A stretch of 64,000 bases of DNA, taken from the NCBI RefSeq assembly GCF_947507565.1, contig NC_089181.1, positions 1,420,536 to 1,484,535 on the forward strand, given 5' to 3'. This DNA is from Oscarella lobularis (Eukaryota; Porifera; Homoscleromorpha; Homosclerophorida; Oscarellidae). The translations under genes were made by a program, and so were the position numbers. Under the pieces are notes generated by a model. That model had not been told where the DNA came from and made no database searches. It saw only the letters and a program-made list of their open reading frames with translations. This document shows, piece after piece, positions 1 to 10,176 of the stretch. Every line of letters starts with the position of its first letter. The stretch's first letter is position 1.

Positions 1-2450
1 CACTCCTCGGTATCAGAAAGGCACGACGACGCAAGATGATGAAGAAAGAGTGCCGCTCTTTCTTCTAATTTTTTGGCCTTTTCCACTGATTCACGCTGCT
101 CAGCGTAGTTTTCTTCAGCTCGCGCTTCGATTTTGCTGTCGAGAGCGCGGCAGGCACGTTCGAATAAATGGAAAAGCCGGCAAAAATGCCCAAACTCACA
201 TGTATAGCAGGAATAGCTACCTGTTAAAGAACTCATGAAGTTTAGTCACTCAATGAAGACGTATTTTTACGTGGTCGACTTCAATATCAAACATTGGTAG
301 GGTGATTACATTGTTGTAAAGCTTTGCTCTCTTCATGTTTTCTCCACTTTCCAAGAATGAGTTGTAGTCACGTTTCATTGACTCTAGGGACCGAGCTTCG
401 CTTCTGCCTCTTTTTTCCAGGGGATTTTGTGCTTTGTGCTTTGTACAAAGGCACAAAAGACATGGTCGCAAGCCTTAAACAACAGATTTAATGACGCTCT
501 TTTGCAACTTTAGTCTTACCACAAGCCCCCGAAATGCCGTAAAGTTTGGACAAAAACTCGTAATTCCCGAAGACGAACAGATCGACACTCTTGTCTCTCT
601 AGAACTACAGTGTCACTTCTTTCTAAACACCACAAAAGTATTGTGACAGCTACTTCCAATTTGACGACAGTATTTGCGAAATCTGATGTTTGTAGTGACC
701 TAAAGCTACTTCCAAATTTGTCTTTGAGTCTGCCGCCTCAAAGCAGCAGATCGGAAAGGTGTTTCAAACTGAATTAACTCGAGGAGCATTCCCGAGTTGC
801 ATTGAGAACTTAAAGGAACCGCCACCATGATCCCCTCCTAGTTTAACCCAAATTTCATTCTCGGGAATGCAGCCGTCGTGCCATGTTAATCTGCCTGAAC
901 TACAAGAAAATGCGTATTAGAGTCGTCGAATAAATATAGCCTAAGTGAACTCACGTATTCAACTTGTCCAAACTAAATAAAATTGTATTCCAAAGGTTGT
1001 CGACGTAGACAAGAGGCGCGGGTTTCAGAATAAGCGATGAAGCTAATTTAAAAGTGAATACAGCCATTTTAGAGATGATATCTTTAGGAACCAGTTCTGA
1101 CATCAATTCCCTATTCCTCCGTTCTCCTGGAATTCTTACGCCCCATTTTGATAGCCATCTAAGTCATAACAATCGGAGAGTCACTTATTACAAACACGGG
1201 CTAGTTTGCTGAATCAGACCAACTTACCGCCTGAGGATTCTTATTCTCGTCCATGGCAAACCAAGATCGGCCTTCAGGACGAGACCCGTTCCTGTTCAAT
1301 GCAGTAGCACTTGTGTCCACTTAGTCGCAAAGGGTTAGAGTTGGGGTAGGGAAGGCTTTCGTGCCACTTTTTGCCGCGCACGCGAAGCTCGATACGGGGG
1401 ATACACTCGCGAATGAGCTTTGTTCGATGCTCGAAAACAAGGAAATCTCTGCATTTCAGACAAAGAATCCGATCTTTCGAGCATCGTAAAGGGTTTTTCT
1501 TACTCCTCGGTCAACCAAAGGACACGCATTACCTCTATTTCGGCCTCTCCGTCGACGCTTCCATTCCTTTTTCTTACGGCAATCAATGACGACATCGAAT
1601 TCCCGCCAATCAAATGGATAACAGCTATACGGTGTGAATATACATATGGATAAACCAGCGAAAAGTCGCCCACGGTGGGTGCTATCAAAATGACTTTTTT
1701 GACATCGGCACCTTCCTGGGCGTCGTTTGCGACGACATTCCATCCGCTCAATTTCGACTACGCTCCATCGCCCTTTCTCACACCCCATGCATTCTATGCA
1801 CGACTTCCGCGCAACGTATCTGACGTGGACGTTTGTTTGCCCCGGCGCGACACCGTCGATGATAGAAACTATCGAAGAAACATTTAATCTTACGCTCTCG
1901 CAGGTGTCGCCGCGGCGCCTCGTTTTTGATCCGGCGAGAAATCGTGAAGGCGTGGCTTCACCTGCAGCGAGACGCGCCAAGGGGAAATGAGCTCGGCATA
2001 AATCGGCGTTTGCGATACGCCGATGTTCCACCGGATCCCCGCAACCGCCGATCGTTTATGTGCGATTGCACAAAACTTTATACTGAGAATTGCATGCAAT
2101 GCATTAATGCATTAGAGATGAAGATCTTTAGCAATGCCACAATAAAGGAGTGATAAGCAGGCAGGTAGGTTTTGCGGCGGCCTGGCTCCAACGAAATATG
2201 CTTAGATCTTAGATCGATCGCAGCGTATATGACTTGCCCCCAGGTGCCGCAACAGATTTAGTTAAACGCGGAAGAAACGCGCTATGGTTTAGCTGCGGCT
2301 TCAATGCCACCAAAGGTGTCGAAATCTTTGGTTGATCGCACCGTGCGCATATGGGCAATATCTTAGAAAGGGCTCTGGGGATAGCTTTACGCGCGCGCCG
2401 CGCGCTCTTGTAGGAGAGGCACATAATCCGTCAACAAGGACCGCGCAACG
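1..2450. other. No convincing gene
   Basis: I translated both strands and found no recognisable domain. Several overlapping open frames lie between about 1,370 and 2,150 on both strands, the longest (191 codons, minus) being rich in Arg and Cys with no motif. The GC-richer part from about 1,360 could be an old coding exon or a transposon remnant next to the ISXO2-like pseudogene that follows, but I cannot support a call. Confidence 0.5.
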
Positions 2451-2457
2451 ACCTCTT

Positions 2458-3793
2458 CGCTTAGACGACCATCGCGACGAAATACGATCGAAGGACGACG
2501 GCGTCCTCTTGTGGGCGCAAAGACGGGGGCTTTTGGCGGCGGGAGGAACGCGTCGGTGTCCATTGTGCCATCGACCGATGAAGCGCGTTTTTCGCCCTGG
2601 AACAGGCCAAAGAAGAGACGAAGGCCTCTATCTGTGGCGCTGTTCCAGATGCCACAAGGGGTGCGAATCGAGACGTGGTTCGATAACGCCAATTTGTCGC
2701 TGCTAAAATTTTGCACCTCACTTGGCTCTTTGTTCGACAGCGCCCGCAAACCCACGCCATGCTAGACGCTGGACACCTCTCGCGCTCGACAATCGTCGAT
2801 TCCCGCTCGGAGAAGATCGGGAGCCCGGGAAAGATCGTCGAAATTGATGAAAGTAAATTCGGCCAACTAAAATACAATCGTGGGCATTGGGTAAAAATAT
2901 ATTGCGTTTTTTTCACGGCATTCATTCATCCGCAATATGTTTTAGGTCAAAGGAGAATGGGTCTTTAGAGGCATCGAAAGAGGCAGTCGTAAATGCTTCT
3001 TCGAAGTCGTCGATAACAGGTCGCGGAAACACTCCTCCCAATCATCAAGGAACAACCATTATAAGCGACCTGTGGAGGCGTGCGACTGCCTCGACCATCA
3101 AGTACAAAAGCAGCAATTTCAATACAAGCAATTTTAATCGCTTTCCTTTAGGGATACCAACATTTGACGGTCAATCGTTCGATTACCTTCAAAGACCCAC
3201 TCTCCGGTGACCACACCAACACCATCGAAAGCACGTGGAATGCCGTGAAAAGATCCATCCCAAGAGCTGCGCCAACACATGACCACTTCCAGTCTTATCT
3301 TGAAGTGTTTATGTGGAGGCGAATGTTTTGCGAAGGGAGCGACGACGATCCCTTCAATATATTCATTCGCCAAGTGGCCCAGCTCTATCCACCAACCATC
3401 GCGGAAGTACCACCAATCCGGGGTTACCTCCCTCCGGCTGTCGCTCCGCCTCCCGTTGCACCGGCCGCTCCTCCGGTTCTTGCTTCGACGACGACGACTA
3501 CGACGACGACGACGACGACGACGACTACAACGACTACGACGACGACGACTGCCTCAGTGACTTCGATCGTTCCCTTGATCTTAACCGGTTTCGTAGTTCC
3601 GGCTCCGTATCGTGCGCCGATCGTCGTTGCGCCGACCGTTGTTACGCCTACGGTGCTCTTTGCTCCACCAGTGGCGGCTACGTCCGTCCGTAGCTTTTTC
3701 GGCGGCTTTTTTGCCTTTACGCCGGGTGCGTCAAGCATTTCTGTTGCTGCTCATGCCGCAGCTATGGCGCCGCAACCGCCGCGACCCAAGTAG
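2458..3793 (+). pseudogene. ISXO2-like (Merlin/IS1016-type) transposase-derived gene, frameshifted, with a Pro/Thr-rich tail
   Basis: The order of motifs is that of the ISXO2-like DDE domain. An N-terminal zinc ribbon (CPLCHRPM ... WRCSRC, about 2,555-2,650) comes first, then VEIDESKFG (first catalytic Asp, about 2,840), WVFRGIERG (about 2,955), a degraded SDLW (second Asp, about 3,070), HLTVNRSITF and HTNTIESTW (catalytic Glu, about 3,215). Two introns restore the frame cleanly: 2,891-2,945 and 3,102-3,151. At least four further frame changes (near 2,655, 2,705, 3,010 and 3,045) are not explained by splice sites, so this copy is broken or carries assembly indels. The C-terminal part from about 3,400 is Pro/Ala-rich with a run of threonines, absent from ordinary Merlin transposases. 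Whether it was once a host-recruited gene cannot be told from one copy. Confidence 0.75.
3486..3550 (+). repeat. ACG/ACT trinucleotide microsatellite inside the ISXO2-like gene
   Basis: An imperfect run of acg/act triplets lies in frame with the C-terminal part of the ISXO2-like gene and would be read as a polythreonine tract of about 20 residues. On the minus strand the same run reads as polyvaline. Third-position variation (acg, act, aca) means that the repeat is not a recent pure slippage product. Confidence 0.85.
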
Positions 3794-3799
3794 TCGAAG

Positions 3800-5110
3800 G
3801 AGGTCGGCCGATTTTCGTTCCTCCGCGCGCCCCCGTTGCTCCCGATCAAAAGTGATTTTCGTTTTTCCGTCCGGAACCGTCGTACCCGTCGCTGATTCGT
3901 ACCGTCACGGTATACCGTATAACATTTGAAATATTAGTTGATTTGCGATTGTCACCGACTGGGCGATTCGCCAAATAAAGTTCGATTAAGCGAAAATCCT
4001 AATATTGTCACGCTTTCAGACAAATTCTGCGAAAAACAGACAAAATTGAATGAATTATGAATTCGAGAAAGAATACATAGGACTTCTGTACGCTCACCTT
4101 CAACCGGTCAGCGCGTCCGAGTGCGCACTTTAGATACAGACGTCTCGAGTTCAAGACCCGCAGAAGACAGAAAGAAAAAGACTTCTCATAAAGTAAGATG
4201 AACGCGTAGATAGATACATAGAGGGTAATAGTAGATAGAAGAAAAAAGAAACTATCGTGAAAAAATTTAAAATTAATAATAAAAAATTTATTTAACCCCC
4301 AAGTCAAACACCAGGATACTCTTTACGTCCCTAAATAATAAATATTTTCCTGATATAATCCTAATTTAAGTAATCCTAATTAATATAATTAATCACTCAC
4401 GCGACTCTTCGGTTCATTCTAAACTTCGTCTCAAAAATTCTTTTAATAAATGTTTGAAGTCAATTTTCCCTTATTACTTGTCAGTTGCCACTTGTCACTT
4501 GTTCCAAATCACCATAGGTAACGGAGGTACGAAATTTATATTAGCTTGATGGGACTTGGACTCTGTCATTTCTTAGCGAATTAAATTCGGGTGGACCACC
4601 GCAATATAGTAGTTGTCCGAGGAGGCTTGGCAGCGGAGAAAATCGATTGGTTTTGTAAGCTGTCCACAAAGTGAGTTTGATGCACGTCCTTTATAGGATA
4701 TTACATTTTGTATTTTAATGAATCACCTAGCTAGCAATGCTAAAGAATTGCTGCTGACTTTGTGTTCGAATGACATTTACGTCTGCACAAGTTGCGTTCA
4801 TGGAAATAGTTAACAACAACAAAAGATAAATGCATTACATTGCTTGGACAAGAGCTCTAAGGGTGCCTTAAAAAATTCTCTTACCTTTTAGCGTCTCTGT
4901 CCTGCAAAATCACTGCCAAAATGCAATCAAATATATGGAACTTCACAGTGATAAGATTACCGTCGTACCTTTCGAGGCCGCTATAAAAATCATTTCACAA
5001 TAAAAGCAAAAACAGATCTAATCATTGCCTCCCCATACCACGATGTAACAGGCATTTTTCGCGGACTGAAAGAAAAAATGCTTCAAATCTGTTTATTTAA
5101 CTAGTATCTA
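3800..5110. other. Non-coding, AT-rich; nothing recognised
   Basis: The stretch is AT-rich from about 4,000 with stops in every frame. No RNA gene, repeat family or conserved exon could be identified. Confidence 0.5.
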
Positions 5111-5124
5111 CACAGATTTTTTCT

Positions 5125-5340
5125 ACATCGTTGTCGTCGTCATTTCCGTCGCTGTCTCCCTCATCTTCGCTACTCGAGACGTCTATACGTAATTTATAAG
5201 TAAGTTGTTCACTCAGGATTCTTTGTCAATATACCACCTTCGCTGTCGTCGTTGCCGTCAATGTCGCCCTCATTTTCACTATTTGAGCTGACTACCACCT
5301 TCGTTGTCGTCGTCATTGCCGTCGCCGTCCCCATGAACTT
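5125..5340 (-). repeat. Three diverged copies of an acidic-peptide-coding unit
   Basis: Read on the minus strand, three segments (about 5,290-5,340, 5,226-5,282 and 5,132-5,180) each encode a variant of SSxSExEGDxDGNDDD. The copies differ by scattered substitutions, and their spacing and frames differ, so they look like duplicated acidic exons rather than a pure microsatellite. Acidic Ser/Asp/Glu stretches of this kind occur in N-termini of several transposases and in nuclear proteins. No parent gene can be assigned. Confidence 0.45.
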
Positions 5341-5355
5341 TGCTATTCGAGACGC

Positions 5356-5535
5356 TTATACGTTAAGTATAGCAATTAAGCCGTCGTTCATTAATAGCCG
5401 AATTCTCTTTCTGCACGGCAAAACCGTTTCATCACTCTCATCACTCTCATCTGGATCAGTTAAAGACGGATCGGAGAAATCCGCGACGTCGTCATTTTCA
5501 TTTGCCTCCTTCCCCTTCTCCTTCTCAGCGCCTTC
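5356..5535 (-). CDS. Short acidic open frame, possible exon
   Basis: An open frame of 59 codons follows a stop and has no ATG near its beginning, so it would be an internal exon or a remnant. It encodes a lysine/glutamate-rich start, then a Ser/Asp/Glu-rich segment (SDPSLTDPDESDESDE) and a basic patch (CRKRIRLL). It lies directly upstream, in transcription sense, of the three acidic repeat units, which may belong to the same old gene. Function unknown. Confidence 0.3.
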   Translation of the reverse strand, partial: EGAEKEKGKEANENDDVADFSDPSLTDPDESDESDETVLPCRKRIRLLMNDGLIAILNV

Positions 5536-5783
5536 TTAAACGTCCGCGTCCCAATTTGTCCTCCCGCATCGCGTAACCTAAATTCTAAGCAATCTTTCTT
5601 TGACTCAGTTGAATGGGGCCGTTGGCCTGTCCGGAGACGTGCGGCCTGGCCCTGAGAGCGCGACAACGCAACTGCGTCAATCCCGAGACGAACGCAACCG
5701 TTTTCCGAGCGCTGTCGGAGATCGAATCGATGAAAAAAGAGGAAGAAATTAAAAGGAAGAGGTTAGATGCGACTTTGGAAAAA

Positions 5784-6038
5784 TCAGTCGTCGAGAGCGA
5801 GAAGGAAACAAAGCAACGGCACGCCGACTTTGCCGTTAACGCAGCACACGGATGGCGGCTCTAATGGCCATTTTTTAGCTCTACAATTCACGCACTCGAC
5901 AGACATCGAACCGATGGCGGCTCCTGCAAAGCTACCTTCAGGGTTGCATTGGAAAGCGGCAAAATTTGGTAGCGGTATCGAAGGTTGATGTTCGATTGCG
6001 GCGTGTTGGCGTCGTCGTTTGTTCTTTGGGCACCTTCG
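5784..6038 (-). pseudogene. Helitron-type protein fragment (region N-terminal to the Rep domain)
   Basis: The open frame on the minus strand contains IGSMSVECVNCRAKKW followed by a second Cys pair and NGKV. This is the pattern (IGxM, CxxC with Ala/Lys, Trp/Glu, CC, GKV) seen in animal Helitron replicase-helicase proteins shortly before the HUH nuclease region. About 85 codons survive before a stop at 5,784, and no Rep or helicase motifs follow, so it is a truncated remnant. The zinc-binding-like Cys pattern is direct evidence; the Helitron assignment rests on family knowledge. Confidence 0.55.
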
Positions 6039-6071
6039 TCAGGTCTGGGCAGAGGTGGATTGAGCGGACGC

Positions 6072-6275
6072 TCAGAATTCTTGGTCGGGTGTGAACTGTC
6101 TCAGCGATTGATCTGTTAGCGGTTGCGCGGTGATATTTTCCGCTGTCGAAGAGCGGAGCTGAATGAGAGGAGAAGGAAAAGACGCCACGTTCGCTGCGTT
6201 TGGCGTCGCATCATTGAAAGCTGAGGTAAACGGCAGCAAAGAAGGAGGCTGCAAAGACAAAGTGGAATGATACAA
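6072..6275 (-). CDS. Unassigned open frame next to the Helitron fragment
   Basis: A 67-codon open frame, Ser/Thr/Pro/Asn-rich and without a recognisable domain, lies just upstream of the Helitron-like segment in the same orientation. It might be the poorly conserved N-terminal part of the same element, separated by a stop or frameshift. It could equally be chance. Confidence 0.2.
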   Translation of the reverse strand: MYHSTLSLQPPSLLPFTSAFNDATPNAANVASFPSPLIQLRSSTAENITAQPLTDQSLRQFTPDQEF

Positions 6276-6299
6276 ACTTTATCATGTTTTCGAAATGAG

Positions 6300-6848
6300 G
6301 GAAAGGGGCGTACGAATATAAACGAACAGTTTCAATTAATTCTAACAAGTTGTTGAGGAGGTAGAATAGGATATTCTCAACTCTTACTTGTTTAAGTTTC
6401 GTCTACTGGACATCACAACATACGTCCACGAAGCGCCGATTATCTTCTAGAATAAAAGGCCTTCAGAGTGCTTTCTTCCCAATTCGAAATAGAACGGCGG
6501 CCGAGCGAAGGCGAAAAGCAGCTTTCGATCGCCGCCACGATCTCGCTACTCAGAGAGGCGGCGTTTTCGGTAAAAGGAGCGGAAAGAAATAATTCGGCGC
6601 ATCGCTTCATTGTTTCTTATATCACGCAGTTGCGGGTAAGAACTTTTTCGCTCAATACGCCCTTTACAGCGACACGAACATCCTCCATACGAAACGGCTT
6701 CAATCCTCTGACCAGGAAGTCACGTGATAAAGGAGAGTTTCACATCCCTCTCCTTCTCTATCTCTAGTCATGTTAAGCGTGCGCTATTTCAAGTTCGCGC
6801 GTGCTCTTCCCGCGTGCTGTTGGAAGCGACGCTTCCTGTTTCTTTAGC
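6300..6848. other. No gene recognised
   Basis: A 99-codon plus-strand frame (6,468-6,767) has no similarity I can name. The phrase TCACGTGAT..AAGGAGAGTTTC..ATCCCTCTCC (about 6,718-6,760) resembles sequence found just outside the Tc1/mariner element near 44,470-44,505, suggesting a shared dispersed repeat. Confidence 0.35.
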
Positions 6849-7050
6849 ATGTTTCCTTGCATAAAGTGCGAAAAAACGTACAGCAGTCAGAACGCTCTCA
6901 ATCGCCATCGCAGGATATCTCATGAGGAAGCCGCGTTTTGCAGCGGTCGATTTTGCTGCCCATTAGGATGTTCAATGCTGTTATTTCGTACGGCTACTCA
7001 TTAAGTTGCTCACACTAAAGCAAACCATGGTCATAATCTAGGTACCTTTC
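6849..7050 (+). pseudogene. C2H2 zinc-finger fragment with an in-frame stop
   Basis: From the ATG at 6,849 the frame encodes a good C2H2 finger (C-x2-C-x12-H-x4-H, CIKCEKTYSSQNALNRHRRI). A second finger follows (CCPLGCSMLLF ... H ... H), interrupted by a TAA inside the finger helix at about 7,003. The reading continues sensibly after the stop for about 10 codons. Fingers of this style occur at the N-terminus of transposon-borne proteins; the P-like fragment next to it is on the other strand, so a link is not established. Confidence 0.5.
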
Positions 7051-7362
7051 CTACAAAAACCGTTTTTTTGAAATTTTTAATTCATTAGGGGAGACGGTAG
7101 TACATTTTAAGTTCTTTATTACGCGAGGAACATCGGCAAAAAAATGCAATTTTTTGTTTTCGTCGTAAGTATGAACTATTTTAGTAATGTTGAAGTGTCT
7201 ATTAGTGGCTAGTCCAAAACTAGTCCACATTGCTCTGTTGGAACTTCCTATATCGCTCGCGACAGCACAAATGTGAAACCCAATATACTTGCAGCTACAG
7301 TGCATCCCACGTTCAAACGCTAAACAGACGAGTTTAAGGAAGGGCCCCCTTTTGAGAAACAC
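7051..7362 (-). pseudogene. P-element/THAP9-like transposase fragment
   Basis: About 103 codons on the minus strand contain VASDIGSSNRAMW and FFADVPRVIKNLK. The family pattern in P-type and THAP9-like transposases is an Asp in DMGxxN and an Asp in FFDVPHLxKN. Flanking sequence does not continue the domain, so this is a scrap of a transposase. The larger P-like gene at 37,175-38,744 is another member of the superfamily in this window. Confidence 0.6.
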
Positions 7363-7584
7363 AGGTCAAGCATCCGGGTTTTGGACGAGTGTTTTGGCTT
7401 TCTCGCGCATCGCTTGAATGGATTGTTTTCCTCCTTCGTCTGCAACACCTCTACAACCAGCGTTTTTAAACACCAACACGTCTTCTTCTACTCCTTGCTC
7501 GTCGATAAAGGCAATCGGACGGGCACGACAGTCGGATCATTTCAAAGCGCAAGTCAACGTGGCCTGTGAATTCGCACGTAAAAG

Positions 7585-7950
7585 ATGCCAAGACGTCGAC
7601 AACAAGAAGAAGAAGAAGAGCCGCCTCGCGCTCAGCGCAACGATCTCGTCAGAGGCTCGTATACGGCGCAGCTCGACAAATTCTACGACGACGGAGATAA
7701 CTTTGAGAAATGATGTTCCAACGCCGTGGGCGATTTCGAGCAATAGAACCGACGTGCTAGACTACGCCAAGCCGTCACTTATCTAAGAGGACGGGCGCAA
7801 GAAGAATATCGTGCGTTGATCGCGGATCTGAACGACGAGGTCGAATAGACGATCTCAGGGAATTCATGCAGAGGACTTTTGGACCGCAAAACCCGCTGCA
7901 GTATTACACCCGCCCCCTTGTTGCCAATTTTTCCGAGCGACGAAATTAGC
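7585..7950 (+). pseudogene. LTR-retrotransposon Gag remnant
   Basis: An ATG at 7,585 opens a Gln/Glu/Arg-rich start, followed by LDKFYDDGDNF, two in-frame stops, and TYLRGRAQEEYRAL. After a frame change near 7,850 the sequence reads LREFMQRTFGPQNPLQYYTR. The last motif closely parallels the minus-strand gag remnant at 57,051-57,281 (FLRREFGPSDPIDYYTR), which also carries a zinc knuckle downstream. I therefore call both Gag of one retroelement group. At least two stops and one frameshift make it non-functional. Confidence 0.6.
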
Positions 7951-8737
7951 CGATTTACGTAGTATTCCAACAATCGACGGCCGAAATAGTTGTCGGCGTC
8001 TGCTTCTCGGGCCGAGTGGTAGGCTCCAACGCATTTGCGAAACGACGCGAGATCGCGCGTCATTGCGTCGATCCACGCGCTGTTTTTTTGCCATTCGAGC
8101 GTCAAGGCTGGAAGACGACGCCTGGCTTCAGCTGGATGAACACCAGAGACAACACGAAGACATCGAGAAAACTTTGAAGACGTAGTTCAAAAGCATTTTA
8201 TTTCTTATAAAAAACAGGAGGCGGGGTACCCTAGTACACCACCTTAGGAAAGACGTCTGCCAAACAAAAAGTTGACAATTCTACACCGATTTGACGCCGA
8301 CAGCCAAAAATTTGAGACCGACCGGTTTCGAGAAACTAGGGAACGTTCGAAATCGCCCCAAATCGCAACTTTGTGAATTAAATCGACTGTGTAAGCTTCT
8401 GTGTACGTGTCAAACGCGCTAGATTCGTTTATAGGGCCTAGTTTCGCTTTTCGCGCCTCAGCTGACGAATTTGCTACTTGATCTCACAATGATTCGCTAC
8501 TTCATTCTGTGTCCCGCGCAGTGTGTCTGTATTTCGATCGATCGCTCTGTCAGAGTGCGCATTGGGCCAGAAAAGACATTACTCCGCTGGCGTAACGGAG
8601 AGGAATCCAGCATAGACTTAGAAAAACGCGCCGAAAGCTTATAAATTCTCCTAGCAACTAACAAATGCGCAATGGTTTGTCCCTCCTGCTTGTCTAGCCC
8701 CGGATACCCAGACACTTCTTAGTTCTATATGTGAGTC
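7951..8737. other. No gene recognised
   Basis: Minus-strand open frames at 7,779-8,105 have no recognisable domain and partly shadow the gag remnant. The stretch 8,180-8,737 has no open frame with a motif. Confidence 0.4.
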
Positions 8738-9637
8738 CTATTTATCATCGTCGTTATTGACTTCTTGATCTTCTTCTTCTTGAGCTTCGTCTTGATCAGA
8801 GTTGTAAGTCTCTTCTATTTCTTCATCGATTTCCTTCATTATCTCATCGAACTCCTTGTTTAATCTCTCTTCTTTCAGCAGATGAATTCCTTCTGGGCAC
8901 GGGTCCCCCTCTTTGAAAGCATGTATCATACCGTCTTCCGACCCATCGACACTTACTCCAATGCCACAGGATTTGAATGACTTTTTAATCACCTCTGATG
9001 ATATGACTTTTCAAGCGTCCACCTCCCAATCAAGATATACCATAGGGGGTGGTGGAGCTGGATTTCCGTTTCGTGTGACTGGTAGGTCACCGGACGATAG
9101 CCATTCATCATGCAGGCTCTGGATTCTGTCTTTGAAAGGCTTGTTCCAGCTCACATTAGCTGGCTGCACAAATTTTGTGCAGCCTCCTGGAATGACGGCC
9201 GTGTCGATCTTTAGATTCCTGAGAACTCGTTTCGTGTCTTTGCCGAGGTGACAACGAAATGAGTCCCAAACAAGTAGGCGTTTTTGGAACATTTCATGGC
9301 CGATTATTTTCAGAAGGTAATCTTTTGTCGTGGCATCGTTCATCCAGCTTTTTCCAGCCCAGTTGATTACCACTCTCCCTTCGTACTTCCGAACAACTTC
9401 TGCAATCGGTCGTTTACGATTGAGAAGAACGTACGGTAGGCATTTGCTGCCATTTTCCTTAGCCGTGAGCATGACAGTGACTTTCAGTCGTGTGTATCCC
9501 AAGCTTTTAACTGGAACATCACGTGATCCGCGTGGAGCTAGTGTGGTGCGCCGCGGTGGATCTATCCAAACTACTGTTTCGTCGCAGCCATAGTTGAGAG
9601 AGCTGGGATCAAGAAAGAGATTCTCTACTCTTAAAGC
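8738..9637 (-). pseudogene. pogo/Tigger/Jerky-type transposase (DDE_1), 5'-truncated, one nonsense codon
   Basis: Reading on the minus strand from 9,637, the frame gives NYGCDETVVWID (first catalytic Asp), LPYVLLNRKR, LLVWDSFRCH (second Asp region), VIPGGCTKFVQPANVSWNKPFKD (third acidic position replaced by Asn in the QPAN motif), and a C-terminal SFKSCGIG...DGSEDGMI, ending in an acidic tail at 8,738. All of this is in one frame except a single TGA at about 9,009-9,011, between WEVDA and KVISSEVIKKS, where the family has Trp (TGG). There is no helix-turn-helix or CENP-B-type DNA-binding part, because a stop closes the frame at 9,638. The copy is therefore truncated and dead, yet young enough to have few lesions. 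Confidence 0.8.
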
Positions 9638-9644
9638 TTAGGAA

Positions 9645-9695
9645 CAAGATGCAAACATACGTCGCGAACAAGATGCAAACATACGTCGCGAATGT
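9645..9695. repeat. Two tandem copies of a 24-bp unit
   Basis: The unit starting gaacaagatgcaaacatacg is repeated twice head to tail immediately beyond the truncated 5' end of the DDE_1 pseudogene. It may mark the breakpoint of the truncation. Confidence 0.7.
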
Positions 9696-10176
9696 CGAAG
9701 ACGGTTTTATCGAAGCGGGAACGTCGATCTTGATCGACGTTCCTGCTTCGCGTGCGTAAGGACACGTTTTCACTAATTAGTCCTCAGGAACATTTTGGGC
9801 GGAGCCGTACCAGACCTTTCGCTGGGGACCGTTATACGGGACACAGAGAAAGGTCTGGGTACGCGTAGGCCACAAAGAAGACAATTGTTCTACGTGGAAA
9901 GTCGTAAGAGTTAGAAAGGTAGACGCACAAGTAGTCCACCAGGGACTATATAGGAGAATGTTTTAGTCTTATCCTGTGTGTGTGCATGTGACTGTGATGA
10001 CTATACTGACAACAGAGAAACGGAAAGAAACATAGCACAAAAAAACAAACAAACGCGACTATGCATAGAAAATAATAGATAGATAGATCGTTTCAGCACA
10101 TCAAAACGGTCTGACATTCAACATTTTTTCATGTAAAACGAAAAAAACAGGCGAAACTCCTTACCCATAGCCGCCC
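9696..10176. other. Non-coding; small hairpin only
   Basis: A short inverted repeat (ccagacctttc at about 9,810 and gaaaggtctgg at about 9,850) could form a hairpin. No coding sequence or known RNA gene is visible. Confidence 0.45.

Noticed and set aside
1456-2031. 191-codon minus-strand open frame as a gene
   Set aside because: Arg/Cys-rich without any motif, overlapped by several other long frames on both strands; looks like open frame by composition.
2887-3160. All frame changes in the ISXO2-like gene as mutations
   Set aside because: Two of them are clean introns (2,891-2,945 and 3,102-3,151); only the rest are counted as lesions.
3424-3738. Minus-strand frame with a run of valines
   Set aside because: By-product of the trinucleotide microsatellite inside the ISXO2-like gene.
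5613-5864. Thrombospondin type 1 exon (CPETCGLALRARQRNC)
   Set aside because: Lacks the Trp layer and remaining cysteines, and the frame runs on into antisense of the Helitron fragment; too weak.
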